Assembly: GCA_001051155.2 (NCBI GenBank)
Contig: JYIP02000004.1
Coordinates: 2,908,383 to 2,972,382 of the forward strand
Direction: 5' to 3'
Source: Chrysoporthe austroafricana
Lineage: Eukaryota; Ascomycota; Sordariomycetes; Diaporthales; Cryphonectriaceae
Length of the DNA stretch: 64,000 nucleotides
Positions within the stretch are counted from its first letter, which is position 1; each line of letters begins with the position of its first letter. Below the pieces are notes generated by a model. That model had not been told where the DNA came from. It saw only the letters and a list, made by a program, of their open reading frames with translations, and ran no database searches. This document shows, in pieces, positions 10,683 to 20,914 of the stretch. The translations under genes were made by a program, and so were the position numbers.

Positions 10683-11747
10683 CTAGTTCTTCAGTGCTTC
10701 ACTGTAGCTTGGCGGAGGTGGTGGTGAGCCAGCCGCAACGCAGGTATCATGGCGTTTTGAACCATCGGAACCTGACGTTGCTTGGCTTTTGGCAAAGACT
10801 TTTGACGGCGCAGTGATCGTGATATTGTGTTCCACCGCCAGGCTCCTTGCGTCTGCGTCAAGTTTTTTACGCTGCTCCTCTTCCTTGATGAACCTGGGGA
10901 TCAGCAGGGTGACGTCGATGGATAATTTACGCCTTAGCCGATCCGGTCCCTTCGTCGACACCTCCGAAACCATCTCTTGAAGCACCCCTGTATATCCGGT
11001 AAATCCTTGATCGTATTCATCGGTGGTGATCTCGCGACGCCGCGTGTAGAACCAGTAGAGCATGATCGACGTGTCGTCGAACGACAGGCCCGGATGCTGG
11101 TTATAAGTGTACGCGGCCGAGCCAAGCTCTTTACACTTAGCCTTAGAAGGGAATAAGCCCCAATCGCACTGGGACGCGAGTTCGACAAGCTCTCGGCAGA
11201 ATTGGTGGAAGTGGGGACATATCCGGTTCTGAAAGGTTTCTCGCGACGAGTCACAGTGCTCGATTTTGAGTGGATGCTCCCCAAGGCCATAATCAACTAG
11301 CAGCATGTGTTCTACGACTGGCGCAAGGGCGTCCTTCCCAATGTAACTCAATTTAAGAGATGGGGGTACAGAATCTGGCAGTGGAAGCGTATTAAAAGAC
11401 GGGGCTGGGACACTGCTACACTCTGCATCGAAGAGGATCGTAGCCGTCGATACCAGGAGCAGGTCGCCGCAGTAATGCCACTTGAACCAATCCAGAGGCT
11501 TTCCGTTTTTCCAATCGATTTTGTTTGGCCTGAACTTGGTTGCTTGCAGTATTGTTCGCAGCACGCGTTCCCACTCTGGACTGGGTTTGGTATCCGTGCG
11601 GGCGGCGTATTCTGGTCTCTCCGGCCGGAGCGTGCTTCCGTTGAACTCCTCCTTCCAACGCAGCATGCAGAGCTTGTTGAGGCTCTGAAGCTCGGACCCG
11701 AGTCCCGGTATACGTCGAGATTGTGACAGTGACTCTGAATTCCCCAT
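10683..11747 (-). CDS. Hypothetical intronless protein with C-terminal PPxY motif
   Basis: Single 354-codon frame from ATG 11747 to the stop at 10683. The protein is mixed alpha/beta in character with many Trp and Tyr residues in the middle (WFKWHYC near residues 88-95), a charged coiled region around residues 280-305, and a Pro-rich tail. It ends PPPPPSYSEALKN, which contains a PPxY motif (PPSY). In fungi PPxY motifs recruit WW-domain proteins such as the Rsp5-type ubiquitin ligase, so an arrestin-adaptor-like or trafficking link is possible but only inferred. No signal peptide or membrane segment. The family is not recognised. Confidence 0.7.
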   Translation of the reverse strand: MGNSESLSQSRRIPGLGSELQSLNKLCMLRWKEEFNGSTLRPERPEYAARTDTKPSPEWERVLRTILQATKFRPNKIDWKNGKPLDWFKWHYCGDLLLVSTATILFDAECSSVPAPSFNTLPLPDSVPPSLKLSYIGKDALAPVVEHMLLVDYGLGEHPLKIEHCDSSRETFQNRICPHFHQFCRELVELASQCDWGLFPSKAKCKELGSAAYTYNQHPGLSFDDTSIMLYWFYTRRREITTDEYDQGFTGYTGVLQEMVSEVSTKGPDRLRRKLSIDVTLLIPRFIKEEEQRKKLDADARSLAVEHNITITAPSKVFAKSQATSGSDGSKRHDTCVAAGSPPPPPSYSEALKN

Positions 11748-12958
11748 TCTGAGAGCCTCTCTGGCCGTGCTACGCTGCAGGGTGAAATCTTCCGTGGGCG
11801 GCGGCTAGGGAGGTCGAGGGGAGCCACCTAGAGCACAATGTCCGGCGGGCTCGCGGTGGGCCCGACGGCTTTCTTCGAAATAATCTGACAGCTCCTTGGG
11901 GGCAGTCTTCGGATCTGTTGGACTAGCGGGGCCGGGCCTATGGGCCATCTGTTTGAAGCTATCAAGTGGTGGAGAAGTTGCGATCCTGATGAGGAGAGGG
12001 CTCGAGATGGAGGGACGAGAAGGGACGGGCCGGGAGAACATGTAGGGCTTCACGAGCCGGGCGGCGGGGACATCAAGTACTTATGTATCATGAGGGCGAA
12101 TGACGATGAAGCTAATTGCCCTAGGTAGGAACACGGGCGTGGCGCATGGCTATCGCATTTCGCCTTAGACTCGTGGTTGAAGAGGCAATGTGATGACTTA
12201 GCCCTCCGTAGTGTCATGGGCACAGACTGGAGGCCGCGGGCGCTGGGAGACAATCGCTACTTAGACCTATCATAGTAAGACACTAGCCTCCTACTAAGTA
12301 AAGAGTCAAAAGGCTTTCTCACATGTCACGATATTGCAGGCGAGGCTGACACCAGTGGAAGGGATGAGATCGACATCGTGAGGAGGGGTTCGGTGCAACT
12401 GCCGTGGAACAAGTTGTCTTGAGCACATTCTAACCAGGCCGTATATTCATTCATATGCTCCCACCATCTCAAAATCCCGGTAGCTGCTGGATGCGAAAAT
12501 GGAGCCATGCGGCGGTCGACATCGCCTTCTGTGGCATTCATCTCTGCTTGCGGCATAGATATTTATATGACCACTCCAGTGCTCACAATGGCGTCTTTCT
12601 GAAACCAATATGTAGCATGGCTTCCTCTAGAAAAGTGATGTCAAGGTAGGCAGTTCAGTCAAAGGTCACAGCAAAAGTGATCCGTGGCTAGCGCTGCTGG
12701 AGTTAGATGAGTGACCGAGCGTGATGAGAGGAAAAGAACAGCAACGAGGGGATCAAGGTCAGCCCGGACACAAGCCTAAGATCGGGCCACAAGTGTCATT
12801 GTTTAGGCCAAGATCGCCCATTGCGACTCGGATGAACACTCATTCGGTTGATTAACTAGGACGGTCTACGGTAGCCCCTGCCACGAAGGCATGCAGATCT
12901 TAAAATCTAGTCGTCTCCGGGCGTCCTCCCAGGCAAAACAGTACCCCAAACACAACCC
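11748..12958. other. Intergenic region
   Basis: About 1.2 kb between two minus-strand genes. It serves as upstream region of the PPxY gene and 3' flank of the Ybp-like gene. No further gene or repeat is supported. Confidence 0.6.
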
Positions 12959-14867
12959 CTAGTGAAGTGGTATCGCCTTCAACCTCGTCTGCAAGATGTC
13001 CAGCTCCAACAACACCCCCTGCGCGCCCCCGTCACTTTCCGCCTCCTCCTTCAAGCTGTCCTCGAGCCGTTTCGCGGCGGCTAAGAGCGGATCGCCGTAC
13101 CTCTGCTCGACCGCGGCGCCCATCGCCGCGGGCACAACCTCTCTGCACACCTCCGACGAGAACAGGAAGTACGCGAAGTTCACCGCCTGCAGCAGGAACG
13201 TAGAGTTCTCCGTCCAGTATTCGAGCAGCGTCTTGGGGCCCGCTTCCCTGAGCGTCTCGACCAGATTCGGGAAGATGTGGTACTGCAGCTGCTCGATGCA
13301 CTGCGTGCTCGAGAAGACGCTGTTCGCGTTCGCCTTCCGCGCGGCAATGAGCTCCTCGCGCAGCCAGGTCAGCGCGCAGGCCTTGAGGGAGGCGAAGACG
13401 CAGTTCTCGAGGAGGTCCTCGAGGATCTTGAGGCGGTCGGCGTCGTCCGGGTCGTCGTGCAGGACCAGCCCGGCCAGTGTGACGGCCGCGTTGCGGACAT
13501 AAACGGAGGGGTGGAAGACGGCGCAGAGGGTGAGTGCGTGGTGGTAGGACATGAAGTTTGTTTCCGTGCTGGGGGCGGCGACGAGCTTGTTCTCCTGGAG
13601 CCACAGGCCGAGGACGAGCATGGACTCGACGTTCGCTGGGTTCTGCAGGATCTGTGACTGCGCGTCTTCGCGGAGATAATTCTCCAGGAGCGTGTGGTGA
13701 TCAGGGAAGAGGTGCATCTCGGGCTGAGGCTGGTCTGCTTCGAAGACTGTGGATGCAAATACCCAGTATGCCAGGAGGCAGATGGTGCCACCGGTCGACA
13801 GTCCAATGTCTTCTGCGCTGCTGACGTCTTCAGTGTCCCGTAGAGGCTGTCTGTTCACCGGTCCACTGCACAGATCCTGGATGAGAGAACTGGACGATGA
13901 CAGCCCGAGATCTCGGGTGAGTGCCTGATTATTGCGTCAACTTTCATCTCCTGTCAAGGGACGCGGGCTTACTTACCACCAGCTTTCCCACCATCATATC
14001 CCTACTGGCCAAGTCCGCATCCTCCCTAAAAGCCTGCGTGGCCGTCTTCCGTCCCGGGACGATCTTTTCTGGGTTATAAAACTCCAACAGCCGCCTCGAC
14101 CACTGCATGTCGTTCGCGTTGACGTACGACTCCAGCACACAGCTCGTAAAGGACAACAACAGCCGCCGCTGGATCTCCGTCTCCTCGGAGTTGCTCACCT
14201 CGTGCTCAGCCTCCGGGTCCGGCGCGTTCTTAGACGCGTCCCCGTACTGGTCCGGGTTAGCCACCTCGATGCTGGACTTGCGCGTGGGCAGGGGCGGGCG
14301 GGTCGGCTGCCCGGACAGGCCCGCGAGAGAGTGGACGAGGTTGATCACGGATGCGGTCATCTCCTGGTTCGGCTGGTAGGTCTTGTAGACGGTGAGGAGG
14401 CTGGTGGCGAGGAAGCGCGAGGGATATTTGGTCCTGATGCGCTTGTGGAGGATGGCGAGCATCCCGAGCAGGATGATAAAGCGCCGCGTCACCTCTTCCG
14501 GTGACCTGGCGGGCGTTTTGTCCTTGGCACCGTCGCTCTCGTCACCATCCGGGAAGCCCTCCCCGTCCTCGTCGCCCGTGACCTGCAACCCTTCGATGAC
14601 CTCGAGCACCTTGATGATGGTCTCCCTCGGATTGCCCAGCCTGGCTACTGTCTCCAGGCAGGCCTCGCACCCCTGTACGGGGACCAGCATGCCAACCAGG
14701 TCCCATCCGATCTCCTGGGTAAGCTGCGCATCCTGCAGAATGTCGTTGAGCCTGGGCAGGATCTCGGGCGACATGACCTTCTCAATGATCGTGAGGTAGG
14801 TGAACCGGTCCGTGGCCGGGGGCCGGGACTCAGTCAGGGCCTCGATGGCCTTGGAAGTGTCCGCCAT
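12959..14867 (-). CDS. Yap1-binding / Alf4 / glomulin family protein (Ybp-like)
   Basis: Exons 14867-13977 and 13924-12959 with a 52-bp GTAAGT...CAG intron in phase 0 give 618 residues. The N-terminus (YLTIIEKVMSPEILPRLNDI, then TQEIGWDLVGML, then ACLETVARLGNPRE) is characteristic of the fungal Ybp1/Ybp2-Alf4-glomulin family, made of HEAT-like helical repeats. In yeast Ybp1 binds the peroxide-responsive factor Yap1 and Ybp2 acts at the kinetochore; plant Alf4 and human glomulin bind the cullin-RING component Rbx1. By family, this protein is a helical scaffold in oxidative-stress signalling or SCF regulation; which one applies cannot be told from sequence. An acidic disordered insert lies near residues 95-120 and another near 195-225. 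No enzymatic motif. The downstream neighbour on the same strand is unrelated. Confidence 0.88.
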
Positions 14868-15362
14868 GTGAGCTGGAGGGGTCTCTGGTCGCCAGGTGCT
14901 GACGGGATCAGGGGAAGGGAAGGGGAGGGTATTCTGGGTTGAGAGAATTAGCTGCCAGCATCGCAGGCTGCCTTGAGCTTTCCCCGCCGCAACGGCCGCC
15001 TGGTCTCGGGTCCGGTGGGGTCTGCAGGTTGTTGGGGGGTGGGGCGGGGTCGTCGAGGGCAGTGCTCTCCACAGGTGGGGGCGTCGTTGAGCCTACTGAG
15101 ATAGTATGCACGCTGCAGGCTGCAGCCCTGAAAGTGGTTGCGTTAGCGCTGCGACACTGCCCAGGAGCAATCGATAGGGCGCCGTATGACGCCATCACCA
15201 GTACATAAAAGGCGGACGAGGGGGTGGGAGCTAGTGCCAAAACAAAAAAAAAAGAAAAAAAAGTCCCCTTGGTATTCTCGAAGCGAATGCTCGGGCATAA
15301 TCTTCAGACGTCTGCGCAGTACGATGAGCCCTTCCAGAGTTTCGCGTACGAACTCGTGCCTC
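14868..15362. other. Intergenic region between two minus-strand genes
   Basis: Contains the 3' flank of the SET gene and the promoter/leader of the Ybp-like gene, including a short A-run near 15240-15262. No gene seen. Confidence 0.6.
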
Positions 15363-16859
15363 TCAATAATCATCATCGTCATCATAGCCGCCTCTCATAT
15401 AGCTACCTGAACCGATGTTCCTCATCTGCCCCCAGCGCATCCTCTTGCTCGTCCTCAACATCCAGCTCCAGTGCCCCCAGGGGTCCTCCGCAAGCTTGTT
15501 CATCTCGATGACGTCCTGGTCCTTGGGGCCTACCGCCGCGAGGCCATACTCCACGGCCAGGCGCGCATACCGCACCGCGTTCCACGGCTCGCCCACGCCG
15601 TTCCACTCGATCGCGGCGAACGAATACGCCTCGTGGATCAGCCCGTCCAGCCTCTCCTGCTCGAAGAGGCTGACATACAGGTCCGCCATCTGCGGTGTGG
15701 CCGCGGACGAGGTCGTGTAGTCCTCGAGCTGCTTGCGGATCTCCTTGATCTGCCTGATGCGGTCATCCGATGCCGCCGCCATCTCGGGCCGCTGCGTGCA
15801 CAGCGGGCAGCTGCATTTGAAGCCCCAGACGTGGTGGAGCTTGTGCTGGCGCTTGGCGCGCGGCCGGAGGGGGCTGAACAGGTTCGACGTTAGCTGGCGC
15901 GGTCTATCCGACACGTCTGCCCCGGCATGCTTACTCCATGTACGTGAGGCTGATCTCCTCGCCAACAGCAATCGGTCTTGTTGCGTGGACATGCTGCGCT
16001 AGCGTCTCTGGATCAAACCAGTAGTCTGCGTTTGGACGGCAGTCATGGTTGAATCGAGACACTGTCCTCTCGTTAGCTGCAGTCTGCAGAATCGTCAACA
16101 TCGAGGCCGGGATGGGAACAACTGACACTCCGGAAAGACGACGTAGAGGCCGTGGTCAGTGTCGTCCCGAAGCTCGACATCGAACGCGTTCGTCCTCAGG
16201 ATCTTTTCAACCTTCTCAACGTGATCCGAAGCCCCATCATGCGTCGACAAGTTCAGGAACCGCTCTCTCAACTGGTTTGGGAGGTGGTCAATCGCCTCCG
16301 TCTGCAGCTTCATCACATCCGCGGGGGGCAAGTTCTCAAAAGCCCCATAGTCGATAGCAATGGCCGGCGTGAATGTCATCAGGTGGTCGCCCCTGTAGAT
16401 CGGCCGCGTCGCGACGACGCCCATATCCTTCCCGGGGACATGCACGAACTTGAACGGCGCGAGGGCCGGGTCCGGGTCCTGGTTCGCGCGGGCCAGCGCG
16501 CCCGGGCTCGTGAACGCAGGCAGGTTCGCAATGTACTCTGCGCGCTCGGGGCTCGTGAGCATGCCGATGCCCCGCCCGCCCGCGAACGTGGACGACACGA
16601 ACACGCAGTACTCCTCGGTGCCGTTGGCCGTGCACGAGGACGCCCGCGTCCACGCGTGGTGTGCGGGGCTGCGCGCCGGGCCCGCCGCCTGGTACCTGGT
16701 GAGGTGCGTGTCGTTGGTGCACACCGGCGTCGAGAGCAGCGGGAATGAGCTCCGGATAGGCGACTGGCAGTAACCCCCCGTGTGGAGGAAGGGGTCCGAT
16801 ATGTCGTGCGCGAGCGCCGCGGGCGCGAGGCACGGTATGACCAGCCCGGTAAGCCTCAT
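15363..16859 (-). CDS. SET-domain protein with N-terminal signal peptide
   Basis: Exons 16859-16127, 16061-15935 and 15873-15363 give 456 residues. Residues 1-17 (MRLTGLVIPCLAPAALA) look like a cleavable signal peptide. The SET core begins with the GKDMGVVATRPIYRGD segment, continues with FPELSRFNHDCRPNA across intron 1 (the NHxCxPN AdoMet-binding motif), then GEEISLTYMD across intron 2 (the GEEI..xY motif), and a post-SET-type FKCSCPLC. The first acceptor (GACAG at 16062) was chosen over a nearby GCAG because it gives the expected FPELSRFNHD. Family knowledge: SET proteins methylate lysines; this fungal subgroup (SET5/SMYD-like) has no assigned substrate. The signal peptide would send it to the secretory pathway, which is odd for a histone methyltransferase. 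The C-terminus ends in a poly-Asp-Tyr tail. Confidence 0.88.
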
Positions 16860-19531
16860 GATGTCGCCAGCGAATGATTTGTGTTAGTGGCAGAGTCCAG
16901 CGTCGAGGAGGGCATCACGACCCGTGGCTGTTGAGGTCTCAGCTGGGAGCTTATATCAGGCAATTAGCTCGCACGGCCGTTTTAGGTGCTCAGCTCCAAG
17001 CGGCGCTGATGCAACGGCTCTGCTCCTAAAGACCGCCGTGGCTGAGACGAGATAGTATGAAACAAACAAGAGGGATCGTGCGCGTGACACACGCTCTTGG
17101 GTGTGCAGAACTGGAGAAGCCTTTGACCAGAAAGCGTACTCCATCTGGGGTTCCATACTCAGTTGTTTCGAAAGGAATCAGGCATGTTTCCAAGCTGGGA
17201 GGGCAAGAAAAGGCATCTCGCTGACGGTGGGCGTTCCCCCAGCTGGGCCCAGACAATGCCTAGATAGCTAGCTCCTCAGGTGCAATCCTCCTTGTAGTCG
17301 TCAAGTGTCAGCATCGTTACAGACAGCAGCGCTAGGTGCTGGGCACAACGACAGGAAAACAAAGTTCAGGCCAGCCCTGGTTTCCATTCATGCCAGGCCC
17401 ACCGTGGACGCCGCTCGATGATCTGACCGGGACGCCGTTTCCTGTGCCGAACGCCGGCCGCGGAGTGTTGGATCGGTTGAAGAAAGACGCCCAAAATAGA
17501 AGCACCTTATTGAAGCTTGGGAAAATTAGTCCGGCCGTTAATATACTGGAAGTTCCTCCATAACGGCGAGATATAAGTTGAGATATGAGAGGTCGGATTG
17601 GGGCATGCGGGTTCAATCAAGCTTAAATTTAAAGTCTGGGAGCACCCCGCAGACTTGCAACACATCCTGCACTACGACAAGGGGTGGGGGGACGGCTTGG
17701 TGACACTTCATTGGCAACTCAATCGCATATATTGGACTCTCCTTAAACCTGGAGTCCCATCGTGGCCGTCGTGCCTGTTTCTACTACGGTATTCCTCCCG
17801 CTTGTTGTGCGCAGGCCAATCTGCTTGCTGCAGGGCATCCGACCGGCCGATGTCTGCGCCGGACCGGCGACATTAGCTGGACTGACCCTGTAGCAGCCAG
17901 ACAAGCGCCTGACGAGCCTCCTAGCCATCAAATTGGAGCGGATTGAAGATCTTGTCAGACCCCATCGGTTGTGTGAGGTCTGGAGAGAGGGGGGAGGTGC
18001 TAGGCTCTGAATTCTGGCTGCAGGTCTTCGAGGCGCGCTGTCTAAAGCCTACTCCGGATATCGAACGTAACACTGCTCAAAGGCTGCATTCCGTGTTGTC
18101 ACGTTCCGACGAAGCCATCGTCTTCACACAAAGACTACAGCCCAACCACCACCCTTCTAGCGGCTCTCGTGTGACTGTGTCTCGGAGAATCTATCGGAAT
18201 GTGAGCCACGCTGCTACAGATGTTGCCCTGCGATGTGTATGGTCTGCCTCACTCATTTTCTTCACACCAAGACCGTTGTTGAGCACCGGAGGCATGTCTG
18301 CAGGCATCGCTTGTGAGGGTCAGGGCCTGCCTGACATGTCATGCTGCTCAGGATATGGTCATGGCGGCGGCATGGCTTCAATCTTCGTCCCAGAACGCCT
18401 GGCTGCTGCCCCTTGACCTCTGCCCGAAGGGACCAAGAGAATTGGCCGCAAGGTCGGCGACTTTTTGACCACAAGAAATCACCTAGCGTCCGGCATGCAC
18501 TCGGGGCGGGTCCAGGTGGCGGCGACCGTGAAAGCTGTCGGACCGACTGTGATCTCTCATTTTGCATCACACCCATTCTAGTTCTAAAAGGCACCCGAGG
18601 CGACGACAAGCTTGGCTAGAAGCGATAGCGGACGAAGTGTGTCGAGGCTGTGATCTGACGCTTCAGGATGAGCGGTCTCGCGAAGGGGTCGAATTTTCCC
18701 CTCGCGCTGCGGTGAAATGGCCGCTTTTCGTGGAGGCTTCTCGGATGGTACCCAGCCTTTGTGCCGAGACAGACAGAGGCACTAGCAGCGTTCATGCAGA
18801 CTTGTATGAACGAGCCTAGATATCTAAGCACGTGCTAAGTCATGACCAAGCTTCGCTAATCCTCGGCTATACTGTACCGCATCCAAAGCAAGAGCTGCAT
18901 ATGGGCAATTAGTCATCGAGTGTGTAGTATCTCGACAACAACGATACTCAACGAACGCAGAGAATTTGGTAAACCTGACGAATTGCTGACATACAGAGAC
19001 CGTCGCCGCCACGATTGCCACGGAGGCTTGTATATGTCGACACGGAAGAGGCGCGTGTGAACACTATGTGGGTATTCAAGACATCCTTTAGAACTTCGCT
19101 TATACGAACACGGCAGCCGAACTGCAAAATCGCGATGCTTACTGAGTGCCACGCAGACTTCTGGGGTAGGCGACGACGGCCCCGGCTTCTAACTAGGTAA
19201 TAGATTACTCACAGCATCGTCGCCCAGCCTTCTGTAGGTTCCCTTGAAACTTCGTGCGATGACCAGAAAGTAGTCATAGATTGGTCACTACATGGCTTTC
19301 CAAAAACAGGAATCGATATTCCAACAGACTACTATCTAGATGCATTGTGTGGCTTGAGACTTGTGAAGACGATGTGTTGATGATCGGCCCCAGGCGTGCA
19401 TAAGTAGTCGAGCTCGAGTCTCCATCATGTATCAGATCTGAGAGAAGCATCCCATCACTTTCAGATAAACGTTCAGCTGCATTGCCCTAACTCCAGAACT
19501 CCTTCGACAAAGCCTAAATACTATCTTCAAG
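16860..19531. other. Intergenic region
   Basis: About 2.7 kb, the divergent interval between the SET gene and the isochorismatase-fold gene. Several short frames without ATG starts or family signal. A B-box-like gggttcaatc at about 17610 is not part of a foldable tRNA. No gene supported. Confidence 0.6.
16950..16955 (-). promoter_or_regulatory. TATA-like element upstream of the SET gene
   Basis: Minus-strand TATAAG lies 91 bp upstream of the SET gene start codon, a plausible TATA position given a short leader. Seen in sequence only; function inferred. Confidence 0.35.
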
Positions 19532-20548
19532 ATGAGACCCATCACTGCTTTCCTACTCGGGGCTGCCAACCTCGTGTGCTCGGCTCTTGGAGACGGTGAG
19601 TTTTTCCCTACTCCGATGACTAGAAACATCCCCTGACGAAGAACAGCTGTCCCGTTCGAAAGGCTCAACAAGAATGACTCTGTAAGTGAAACTTGACCAC
19701 CCCCGGAGGTCGCTCCGTCAAGGCTGACCTGACACCACGCCAGATGCTCCTGATCGTCGACCTGCAGGAAGGCCTCTACGGCCTCGCCCGAGACTTCGAC
19801 GCCACCCTCTTCCGCGACTCGATGATCGCGCACGCCGCCATCGGCCAGGCGTTCGACATCCCGGTCGTCATGACGACGTCGGCCCAGTCAGGTGTGTCAC
19901 GCTCCTCTTTCGGGTGCTCAGGCGGAAGGCCTCCAGTTGCTGACGCGTCGCCCCTGTGCAAGGCCCCAACGGCCCTCTCCCCCAGGAGATCCTCGACATG
20001 TACCCGGATGCCCCGCTGATCCAGCGCCAGGGCGAGGTCGACGCCTGGGACAACCCGGACTTCCGCGCCGCCGTGCAGGCCGCGAATAAGTCTCAGGTGA
20101 TCATGGCGGGCATCACCACAGACGTCTGTAAGCAGTTCACAACCCCTTCCCCCACCCCCACCACGCACGGTTCCAGCCCTCCATCCCCCCCCCCAGGCAG
20201 ACGCACACCGCTCACGCCCCGCGCCACATCCCAGGCACGAGCTTTCTCGCCCTCTCCCTGCGCGCCGAGGGCTACTCCGTGTGGGCGAACGTCGAGGCCT
20301 CGGGCACCACCACCCCGCTGATCAGGGACGTCTCGAACGACCGCATGCTGAACGCCGGCGTGAACGTCGTCTCGCTGTTCTCGATCATCTGCGACCTCAT
20401 GCGCGACTGGCGGGACACCCCCGGCTCGGCGACGCTGATCCCCTGGCTCGACAAGTACTATCCTGCGTACGGCATGGTGGCGAGGGCGCACCACGCGGCG
20501 GTCGACAACGGGACGCTGGTTCCGGGCGAGGCTTCGCTGCCGAGCTAG
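19532..20548 (+). CDS. Secreted isochorismatase-fold (YcaC-like cysteine) hydrolase
   Basis: Five exons, 19532-19595, 19647-19681, 19744-19891, 19963-20127 and 20235-20548, join cleanly by phase to 241 residues. Residues 1-20 (MRPITAFLLGAANLVCSALG) form a signal peptide. The body matches the YcaC-like branch of the isochorismatase superfamily: LLIVDLQEGL with catalytic Asp39, then VVMTTSAQSGPNGPL, a DAWDNPDF segment, and GITTDVC with the nucleophile Cys138, whose codon is split by intron 4. A conserved EASGTTT stretch and a C-terminal LMRDW follow. Members hydrolyse amide or vinyl-ether bonds; the YcaC branch has no firm substrate. A secreted form could act on host or environmental metabolites, but that is inference. 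Introns are 51, 62, 71 and 107 bp. Confidence 0.9.
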
Positions 20549-20914
20549 GCGGGCTGCTGCGTGTGGAAGGAGCACCAGTGCTCTGGTGCGGTGACAGGGG
20601 GTCGGTCGGGGCATATCTGCCGCCGACAAGGCGTTGAGGGATGATGTTTTGAAGTCGCGAAGTTTCGGCCTGGAGGAGAACAGGCCACTGGGGTGGAGGC
20701 GTGTTGCAAGACAGTGTGCTGCCAGAATGGGATCCATTCCTTTCTTCCTCAATCACACTCGCACAACCCTGACCAGCGCGCATAGAAAGCCTGTGCTATC
20801 GACTCCCATGTTCCCGAGAAGAATCGTCCTCATGCCGTTGGAACCCAGCACATTGACAGGCTGCACCCAGGACTTATTCGACGAGCCAATTCAAGTGCGC
20901 GTTGAGCTAAAGTC
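20549..20914. other. Convergent intergenic region (3' flanks)
   Basis: 366 bp between two tail-to-tail genes; holds both 3' UTRs. Nothing else seen. Confidence 0.6.

Noticed and set aside
17600..17620. B-box-like gggttcaatc as a tRNA candidate
   Set aside because: No acceptor pairing, D arm or anticodon stem can be drawn around it.
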